Shown here piece after piece: positions 58,024 to 64,000 of a stretch of DNA of 64,000 nucleotides (the first letter of the stretch is position 1; every line of letters begins with the position of its first letter). The DNA comes from Paenibacillus uliginis N3/975 (GTDB lineage Bacteria > Bacillota > Bacilli > Paenibacillales > Paenibacillaceae), in assembly GCF_900177425.1 (NCBI RefSeq), contig NZ_LT840184.1, forward strand, positions 1,453,487 through 1,517,486, written 5' to 3'. The notes under the pieces were generated by a model that worked only from the letters and a program-made list of their open reading frames with translations, searched no databases and was not told where the DNA came from. The position numbers and the translations under genes are program-made.

Positions 58024-59076
58024 ATGAAAGATTTATTTGCCCCCTATGAAGTTATGGATTTGAAGCTGAAAAACCGGGTAGTTATGCCTCCGATGTGTCA
58101 ATATTCAGTTAACAATAAAGACGGAATTGCTACCGATTGGCATTATACACATTATGTGAGCCGAGCGATTGGTGGAGCTGGATTGATTATTATTGAAATG
58201 ACCGATGTTGAGCCTGATGGCCGAATTAGTGATTTTGATCTTGGAATATGGTCCGATGAACAGATTGCCCCGTTGGCCAGAATTGTTGAGGCTTGTCATG
58301 CTTATGGTGCCAAGGTAGGTATTCAAATTGCCCACGCAGGACGCAAGGCGGAAGATGCGGTAGTTCCAGTAGCGCCATCAGCAATTCCGTTTAGTACGGA
58401 GTCCACAACTCCAAGAGAATTAACGACTACAGAAGTGAAAGCAATGGTCGAGAAATTCCGGCAGGGTGTAGCACGGGCTGTTAAAGCCGGATTTGATGTC
58501 ATTGAGCTTCATGGCGCGCACGGTTACCTTATTCATCAGTTCCATTCACCGTTAACAAACCATAGAACAGATGAGTACGGACAGGATCTGACTCTGTTCG
58601 GTACAGAAGTTATTCGTGCAACCAAAAGTGAAATGCCTGCAGGGATGCCTTTAATCATGCGTATTTCTGCTAAGGAATATGTAGAGGGCGGATATGGAAT
58701 TAATGAGAGCATAGAGTTTAGTAAGGCGTATAAAGAAGCTGGAGCAGATATTTTCCATGTCAGTACCGGTGGTGAAGGACCCATTGGGATTGGGCCAATG
58801 GCAACGAAAGGCAAACCGGGTGCGCATGCCGCTTACCAAGTGCCATTCGCTAGTGCAATCAAGAAGAGTCTGGGTGTACCAGTGATTGCGGTTGGAAGGT
58901 TGGATGAGCCGGCGCTTGCCGATGCCGTAATCGGCAATGAAGAGGCTGATCTTGTTGCAGTAGGACGAGGCATGCTGAGAAATCCTTATTGGACGTTAGA
59001 GGCTGCTGTACAACTTAATAAGGAGACGGATGTTCCCGAACAGTATAGATTCGGATTTCCCAGAAAGAACAGATAA
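58024..59076 (+). CDS. namA: Old Yellow Enzyme family NADPH dehydrogenase (YqjM/NamA-like)
   Basis: A 350-residue FMN-dependent ene-reductase that reduces activated C=C bonds of enones, nitro-esters and other electrophiles. The YqjM-type features are visible: 'KNRVVMPPMCQYS' with the redox-tuning Cys, 'QIAHAGRKA' (substrate-binding His), 'ELHGAHGYLIHQFHSPLTNHRTDEYG' (the conserved His and Tyr region), and 'VGRGMLRNPYW'. Length is normal. AGAGGAGAGAG precedes ATG 58024. It stands alone behind a regulated promoter, with a terminator at 59109 and a marR gene further down that is a plausible regulator. Confidence 0.94.
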   Translation: MKDLFAPYEVMDLKLKNRVVMPPMCQYSVNNKDGIATDWHYTHYVSRAIGGAGLIIIEMTDVEPDGRISDFDLGIWSDEQIAPLARIVEACHAYGAKVGIQIAHAGRKAEDAVVPVAPSAIPFSTESTTPRELTTTEVKAMVEKFRQGVARAVKAGFDVIELHGAHGYLIHQFHSPLTNHRTDEYGQDLTLFGTEVIRATKSEMPAGMPLIMRISAKEYVEGGYGINESIEFSKAYKEAGADIFHVSTGGEGPIGIGPMATKGKPGAHAAYQVPFASAIKKSLGVPVIAVGRLDEPALADAVIGNEEADLVAVGRGMLRNPYWTLEAAVQLNKETDVPEQYRFGFPRKNR

Positions 59077-59108
59077 AGAGCACCGCTAAATATTATGATT
59101 ATTTTTAG

Positions 59109-59142
59109 GAGACCTGCCTGATTAGCTCGGGTCTCTTTTTTT
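59109..59142 (+). terminator. Terminator of the OYE gene
   Basis: GAGACC..GGTCTC hairpin followed by seven Ts. Confidence 0.8.
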
Positions 59143-59297
59143 ACACAAAACTGAGAGCGTTTTGCTCGTTTATGGATATCGTCCTATAAGGACGGCGTGA
59201 CCGCATCTACTTGACGATTAATGTTACAATGTTAAAATTGTAAGGATAAATTAATTATATTGATCAGTAGCATTAAGCTCAGGAGAGGAATTGTGAG

Positions 59298-59741
59298 ATG
59301 GACAACGTTCTTAACAATGACTTTATAAATAATTGGTTGACTTTAACACATATACAAATGAACGTAGCCAATGAATTGGAAGCGAATTTGCAAGAGAAAT
59401 ATCAGTTGTCTTTAAAAGAATTTTATTTACTATTGTTTTTGTCTGAGGCTCCAGAAAAGAAATTAAAATTACAACAACTAGAATCAATGGTTGGTTTAAG
59501 TCAAAGTGCCGTTTCCAGACTTGTTAGCCGATTCGAAGCCAGGGGCTGTGGAGCTTTAAAAAGACATGTCTGCGGCGATGATCGCAGAAGTATTTATACC
59601 TCGCTTACACCAATAGGTCAAGATAAGCTTGATCGGGCACAAGTAACATTTGAAGAAGTTTTGTTAGCAGCCTTTCCTGAACAAAAGGTTAAACAGTTGC
59701 TGCAACAAATGCTCCGTTTAAAACAGAACGAATCTCAGTAA
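59298..59741 (+). CDS. MarR-family transcriptional regulator
   Basis: A 147-residue winged-helix protein: 'LKLQQLESMVGLSQSAVSRLVSRFEARGCGALKRHVCGDDRRSIYTSLT', with the DDRR wing. Two cysteines (in RGCG and HVCGDD) sit within or beside the DNA-reading wing, as in redox-sensing MarR proteins. GGAGAGG precedes the ATG. With the electrophile-reducing OYE gene just upstream, thiol-based sensing of reactive electrophiles is a reasonable guess. Confidence 0.9.
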   Translation: MDNVLNNDFINNWLTLTHIQMNVANELEANLQEKYQLSLKEFYLLLFLSEAPEKKLKLQQLESMVGLSQSAVSRLVSRFEARGCGALKRHVCGDDRRSIYTSLTPIGQDKLDRAQVTFEEVLLAAFPEQKVKQLLQQMLRLKQNESQ

Positions 59742-59768
59742 AGCCCGCAGCGGGCTTCTTTTTTTTTG
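59741..59768 (+). terminator. Terminator of the second marR gene
   Basis: AAGCCCGC-A-GCGGGCTT stem followed by a run of nine Ts after CTT. The stem begins at the stop codon. Confidence 0.85.
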
Positions 59769-59809
59769 GGGCTCTTTTAAAGATTATTGTTGATATTGAT
59801 TAAACAGAA

Positions 59810-59832
59810 GACCTCCAATTTCTTTGGAGGTC
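59810..59832. terminator. Hairpin, possible terminator of a lost minus-strand gene
   Basis: GACCTCCAA-TTTCT-TTGGAGGTC is a perfect 9-base stem. To its right (59840-60050) the minus strand reads short gene-like pieces ('YEKICVRKGVIYEFDEWTDN') with stops, so the hairpin may have terminated a gene that has since decayed. Confidence 0.5.
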
Positions 59833-60051
59833 AATACGAATTCGAATTTTTTCTATTTTGAGTTTATGTAATAAACCATATTGTCAGTCCATTCATCAAA
59901 TTCATAAATAACCCCTTTTCTTACACATATCTTCTCATAAGGAAATATGGTTATGAGTAGCAAAGCGGATATTCAGATAATACTTGAATGCACTCTTCTC
60001 TCTAGTTAACATAACCGCAATGTTTAATGATAACCAAGTCACATTGCAGAT

Positions 60052-60288
60052 TTGTATTGGAGCATAGATTACCTCGTATATAATAAGTTGACTGGACATA
60101 CTCAAATTATATCTAATCCTAAGTTCACAGGCGTAGATATGACAGAAAGACTCAAGGCAGCAGGGGAAGGAAATTTTCTCACTGCACTTGGTATAAACAG
60201 TTACTCAGAAAGGCGCGCTATTTTTTATGGAAAAATGGAGAATAAATTTAATTTTAATGATAAAATAAGAGGAAATATTCTTCCTTGA
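60052..60288 (+). CDS. Hypothetical protein or fragment
   Basis: An open frame of 78 codons beginning with TTG and without a ribosome binding site ('GHTQIISNPKFTGVDMTERL', 'FLTALGINSYSERRAIFYGK'). I recognise no family. The neighbourhood contains only gene fragments, so it is probably a remnant. Confidence 0.25.
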   Translation: MYWSIDYLVYNKLTGHTQIISNPKFTGVDMTERLKAAGEGNFLTALGINSYSERRAIFYGKMENKFNFNDKIRGNILP

Positions 60289-60352
60289 ATGTGAGTTGTA
60301 TGTTATGGTGAATATAACGATTCATTCACATTTTTGGGAGTAGGTAGGTTGT

Positions 60353-60601
60353 ATGAAGCACACACAGAAACTAATTAATTCCACCAACATGTTATTACTG
60401 ATCTCTAGTATTTATTCTTCCTTGACGAAGGCGGAGAAGAAAGTTGCCGATGCTGTACAGAGCAATTCTGAGGAAGCGGTGCTGGCTATAGTGACAGATT
60501 TAGCGGAACGAGCAGGTGTAGGAGAAACGTCTGTTATTCGATTTTGCCGGGCTTTAGGGTTAAACGTGGAAATTCAACATGATTCACAAATCATAGCATA
60601 A
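60353..60601 (+). pseudogene. RpiR/MurR-family regulator, N-terminal fragment
   Basis: 82 codons encode the RpiR-type helix-turn-helix: 'LTKAEKKVADAVQSNSEEAVLAIVTDLAERAGVGETSVIRFCRALGL'. The SIS sugar-phosphate-binding domain that should follow is missing; the frame ends in unrelated residues VEIQHDSQIIA. RpiR proteins control amino-sugar metabolism, so it may once have regulated the glycosidase gene downstream. Confidence 0.75.
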
Positions 60602-60744
60602 GAGGAATACCCCATAATTATTGTTGGAGGTGATGCTTATAAGAAATTCGGCAAAAAAAATAGAATCATAGATGAGATAAGTTGTATATAAGAGGGAGTG
60701 CTTGGGAAGCTGTTTTTTCATGATCAATATGGGGAGGTACGATA

Positions 60745-63700
60745 ATGAGATTAAAGAATACGCTGTCTTTCATCTTATGTTTTGTTCTCATTTTTTCAGG
60801 AATGACGTTGAGTGTGTCGGCCGATGAAGCCATCACGGCGAAAGCTTCAAATGGCAACACCATCAGCATTACAGCAGTGAATCGAGCCATCGGAGCTTCA
60901 GATGAAATGATTTTGTTTACGCGAGAAAACAGTAGTAAGCTCACAGATTCGAACCCTTACGCGGCTGCCGCAGTCGTGGACTACCATGAAGGTACTTACA
61001 GCGTTACGGACGTCACTTATCGTGAAGGTGCTGTACAAATACCGACGAATGGTTTTGTACTGTTTGGTCACGGATCGAGTGAACAGTGGATTAAAGACAA
61101 TATGAGTCCGGGGGACCCGGTTGAGATTGTTGGCTACACGCTACCTGTACCGGTTGTCGGAGGGCCACAGCTCATCACAGAGCAGGGCAACATACCGATC
61201 GACGTTGTAGATCAGGATCAACCGACCAACACCATCGCAGTTTATACACGTCATTTTGGTGAGATGACAAGACCATTCTCTGAAGATACCGTTCAATATA
61301 TCATCACCAATGAAGTGTCGGTCGTGAAAAGCACATATGATGTTCATGGCCAGAGTGGAACCTACATTCCTGCGAATGGTTATGTCATTTCGGCTTCTGG
61401 CAATGCTGCGTCATCCTTGAATTTGGTGGTGGGGCAGTCCGTACAAGCGATTAACGTAGATATTCCTATTCTGCCTAGCAAATATTTGAAAGTGAATGGT
61501 ATTGCGGTAGGCATTGATAAAATAAATGGACCGCGTGGAGCGGGAGAAGTGGTGTTGTACCAGCCTACTTATGGCGCAACCACCAATCAGAATGCTTGGG
61601 GAATGGAGCTTACAGTTGTTGGCAATAAGGTAACCAACGTCGTGGCGATTGCATACGATCCCAACACAGGGGCTTATCTTAATAACAACTCCTCCATTCC
61701 ATCGGATGGATATGTACTGTCGATTCAATCGGCAAGTCCATTCTATAACCAACTAGCGGGTCAAGTGCGTATTGGTGCAGAGGTTGAGCTCGTGACGGAT
61801 AGTTTAATTTACCAAGCGGCTAGAACCTCGTTTGATGCATTTAATCCGAAAGTAAAAGAAGATAATCCCGGAGGCTGGGACAATGTTGACAATGTGCCTT
61901 ATCCAGGATTTCGTGGATTGGATCAGTTGATCGTCTATGATCATAATTATGGCGAGGAGACTGGCACGAACCCATGGGGCAATGAAGTGATTGTTAATGC
62001 GGACGGATATGTGACGAACAATGGCGGGAACAACAGTAAAATTCCTGAAGGCGGCTATGTATTATCCGGTCATGGGGTTAAAAACACATGGTTAAAGAAT
62101 AACGCACTGGTCGGAGCCAAATTGAGTCTAGATTTTGCTAAAAAACAAGTGTTGGTTATTTTTACGCCGGAATCTTACTTAGATAAAGCATCGATAAGTA
62201 TCGATAGCGCAGAGAAGGCGCTCCAGTTATCCAAGAATCAATTTATGGATGTTCCTTATGCCGAAATTGAACAGGAGATCGTAGAGGCAAAGGGCGTTTA
62301 TGAATTGGCTAAACAGCGACTAAATGAAAGCGGTACCAACGGATTAATGGATTTACTGAATGACTTGGATCAGAAAGTTACGGATGCAAGCTATATGAAT
62401 TTTGAGTCTCCGAAAGTACAAACTCGAGGTCTCTGGATGCGGCCGAAGGAGAAGAACTTAGAGCAGGTTCGAGATCATGTGAAGAAAATCAAAGAGACCG
62501 GTATCAATGCCATCTATCTAGAAACGTGGTGGGATGGATATACCACTTGGCCAACGTCTTTACCAGATACCGAATTAAATCCTTTGTATGAAGGCTTTGA
62601 TGTACTTGGAGCATTTATTGAGGAAGGCAAGAAACAGGGGATTGAAATTCATGCCTGGGTGGAGAACTTCTTTGTCGGCGGACCGGTTGTGGTGAATCAT
62701 CCCGATTGGCGTTTGATAAGCAGACAAGGTATTGATTATGAAGTGGGCATTAACAATGCCAAGTGGTATTGGCTAAATCCAGCACTCCCGCAAGCTAGAG
62801 ATTTCGTTGCTTCTGTATACGATGAACTCGTCACGAAATATGACATAGCTTCACTGCATTTGGATTATGCGAGGTATCCAGGGTCCGGAGATTACACGAA
62901 TGATTTTGGTTACGACACGTATACCCGCAATTTGTTCAGCGAGAAATATGGCGTTGATCCGCTTGACCTTCATCCAGGAGATCGCTACTGGGATGAATGG
63001 CTACAATTCCGTGCGGACATTATCAATACCTGGGTCGTTCGGGTAGTTAACGAGGCGCATCAAATCAAACCCAAGCTACAAATTACAACTGCGGTATGGC
63101 CGAACTATGATGAAGCACCGAAATCGCACGCACAAGAAGCAAAATACTGGTTAGATCATAATTTAATCGATCACTTGTTCCATATGTCTTATGCTCCGGG
63201 TTCGGAATTAACAGTAACTGACTTGAGAAACTCCATGGCATTAGCAGGGGACAATGCGTTCGTCTCATCGGGTCTAGACACGTTCCAAGGCAATCCTACA
63301 TCGGCTGTTGTGGATCAAATTAACGAAGCGACAAAGAATGATGGAGCTGGATCCGGATTATTCGAGTTCGAAGGACTTTTCAATTATAAGTATGACAAGG
63401 TGCTGAAGATTGGGGTGTTTCGTAATGAGGCAATTTTGCCTCAATATGATACGACCAAGCCGCTAGCGACCGTGATGGAAGAAATGATCCGTAAAATCAA
63501 TGAGATTTACGTTCCTTTCCAAGGGATGAGCCGTAAGGACGGCGAGAAACTAATACAGAAACTTGAATCTGCTGTAAAAGATCTACATGTGAATCCCAAT
63601 ATGACGGATGAGACTGCAAGTGACGTGAAACAGAAGATCGACAGCATAAGCAAACTTCTTGCAAGCAACTCGATTAATACAGAAGTAAAGAATCGAATGA

Positions 63701-64000
63701 AGCATGATTTGGACTATGGCAGTAAAATGATAGACGTCTATTTCTCCAAAACAGCGAAAACGCAATTAAGTAAATTGACGGTGAGCTCGGGGAAGAAGTT
63801 AATGAAGTTAACGCCTTCCTTCACACCATCGACGTATGATTACAAGGTAAAGGTCGGTCATTCGTTTACGCAGGTAAACATTACGGCGAGTACAAGTAAT
63901 CAGAATTCAGTTATTTCCGTGGATGGCAAGCATGTTGAAAATGATTCGGTCATTCCCGTACAACTTAAAGTGGGATCGAATCTGGTTACGTTACAAGTGA
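60745..64000 (+). CDS. Secreted GHL10-type glycosyl hydrolase, 3' partial
   Basis: A frame of more than 1,085 codons that leaves the window without a stop. A signal peptide (MRLKNTLSFILCFVLIFSGM) is followed by about 500 residues with four repeats that each contain a GYVLSxxG-like motif (GFVLFGHGSS, GYVISASGNA, GYVLSIQSAS, GYVLSGHGVK). Then comes a glycosyl-hydrolase-like 10 domain: 'TRGLWMRPKEKNLEQVRDHVKKIKETGINAIYLETWWDG' from about residue 560, 'IEIHAWVENFFVGG', and 'SLHLDYARYPG' near 708, with catalytic acids. The end begins a cadherin-like beta-sandwich (LSKLTVSSGKKL..FTPSTYDYKVKV). It probably acts on extracellular polysaccharides. GGGGAGG stands 7 bases before the ATG. Confidence 0.9.
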   Translation, partial: MRLKNTLSFILCFVLIFSGMTLSVSADEAITAKASNGNTISITAVNRAIGASDEMILFTRENSSKLTDSNPYAAAAVVDYHEGTYSVTDVTYREGAVQIPTNGFVLFGHGSSEQWIKDNMSPGDPVEIVGYTLPVPVVGGPQLITEQGNIPIDVVDQDQPTNTIAVYTRHFGEMTRPFSEDTVQYIITNEVSVVKSTYDVHGQSGTYIPANGYVISASGNAASSLNLVVGQSVQAINVDIPILPSKYLKVNGIAVGIDKINGPRGAGEVVLYQPTYGATTNQNAWGMELTVVGNKVTNVVAIAYDPNTGAYLNNNSSIPSDGYVLSIQSASPFYNQLAGQVRIGAEVELVTDSLIYQAARTSFDAFNPKVKEDNPGGWDNVDNVPYPGFRGLDQLIVYDHNYGEETGTNPWGNEVIVNADGYVTNNGGNNSKIPEGGYVLSGHGVKNTWLKNNALVGAKLSLDFAKKQVLVIFTPESYLDKASISIDSAEKALQLSKNQFMDVPYAEIEQEIVEAKGVYELAKQRLNESGTNGLMDLLNDLDQKVTDASYMNFESPKVQTRGLWMRPKEKNLEQVRDHVKKIKETGINAIYLETWWDGYTTWPTSLPDTELNPLYEGFDVLGAFIEEGKKQGIEIHAWVENFFVGGPVVVNHPDWRLISRQGIDYEVGINNAKWYWLNPALPQARDFVASVYDELVTKYDIASLHLDYARYPGSGDYTNDFGYDTYTRNLFSEKYGVDPLDLHPGDRYWDEWLQFRADIINTWVVRVVNEAHQIKPKLQITTAVWPNYDEAPKSHAQEAKYWLDHNLIDHLFHMSYAPGSELTVTDLRNSMALAGDNAFVSSGLDTFQGNPTSAVVDQINEATKNDGAGSGLFEFEGLFNYKYDKVLKIGVFRNEAILPQYDTTKPLATVMEEMIRKINEIYVPFQGMSRKDGEKLIQKLESAVKDLHVNPNMTDETASDVKQKIDSISKLLASNSINTEVKNRMKHDLDYGSKMIDVYFSKTAKTQLSKLTVSSGKKLMKLTPSFTPSTYDYKVKVGHSFTQVNITASTSNQNSVISVDGKHVENDSVIPVQLKVGSNLVTLQV

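Noticed and set aside
1..64000. CRISPR arrays, prophage genes, integrases or attachment sites
   Set aside because: No regularly spaced direct repeats, phage structural genes or tyrosine/serine recombinases were seen.

Overview
The window comes from a low-GC Gram-positive bacterium, most likely Paenibacillus or a close relative. Supporting signs are AGGAGG-type ribosome binding sites, an S-layer-anchored glycosidase, YesM/YesN two-component genes beside DUF3502-type sugar-binding lipoproteins, an AraC regulator fused to a siderophore-binding lipoprotein, and many stand-alone MarR, MerR, TetR and PadR regulators. There are no rRNA or tRNA genes and no CRISPR array.

Region 1 (1-20.5 kb, visibly richer in A+T than the rest) is part of a nonribosomal peptide synthetase (NRPS) gene cluster cut by the left edge of the window. 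The first gene is a >3,330-residue NRPS with a degenerate adenylation (A) remnant. It then carries an A domain interrupted by a methyltransferase between motifs a2 and a3, a second A domain interrupted by a GNAT-type domain between a8 and a9, and a terminal BtrH-like cysteine acyltransferase domain in place of a thioesterase. It is followed by a stand-alone GNAT enzyme (possible self-resistance), an M28 peptidase, a frameshifted carrier-protein gene, and an NRPS of C-A-PCP-E architecture whose specificity residues read as asparagine. That is the layout of N-acyl-D-Asn prodrug starter modules (colibactin, zwittermicin, xenocoumacin and edeine type). Next come an SbnI-like free serine kinase, which points to 2,3-diaminopropionate supply, and an intact stand-alone carrier protein. 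My reading is an edeine/paenilamicin-like peptide with a D-Asn prodrug cap, a diamino acid and possibly an amine-captured C terminus. The product is inferred, not shown.

Region 2 (18.5-30 kb) is a scrapyard of mobile DNA and deletions: a decayed IS110/IS1111 transposase, a frameshifted group II intron reverse transcriptase with its domain V, a separate 5' group II intron fragment directly behind a terminator, and a deletion that fused the 3' halves of a divergent araC/ABC-transporter pair. Between these lie an intact TetR/P-type ATPase operon and a MerR regulator.

Region 3 (27.7-41 kb) handles glycans: an SLH-anchored GH18 enzyme, a secreted GH85 endo-beta-N-acetylglucosaminidase, and a minus-strand sugar or oligosaccharide ABC importer (two permeases, binding lipoprotein) followed by a YesM/YesN-type kinase, regulator and second binding lipoprotein. 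Near-consensus catabolite-repression (cre) sites lie at GH85 and at the importer.

Region 4 (41-64 kb) is a row of small regulator-effector cassettes: MarR with a BmrCD-like heterodimeric exporter, PadR-DUF4180, NagZ-like GH3 lipoprotein or membrane-anchored enzyme, a serine hydrolase with its TetR and a decayed sister, Lrp with a frameshifted metallo-hydrolase, LysR, an aldo-keto reductase, the Fur-box-preceded AraC-SBP fusion, an Old Yellow Enzyme behind a palindromic operator with a MarR gene downstream, a truncated RpiR regulator, and a large secreted GHL10-type glycosidase that runs off the right edge.
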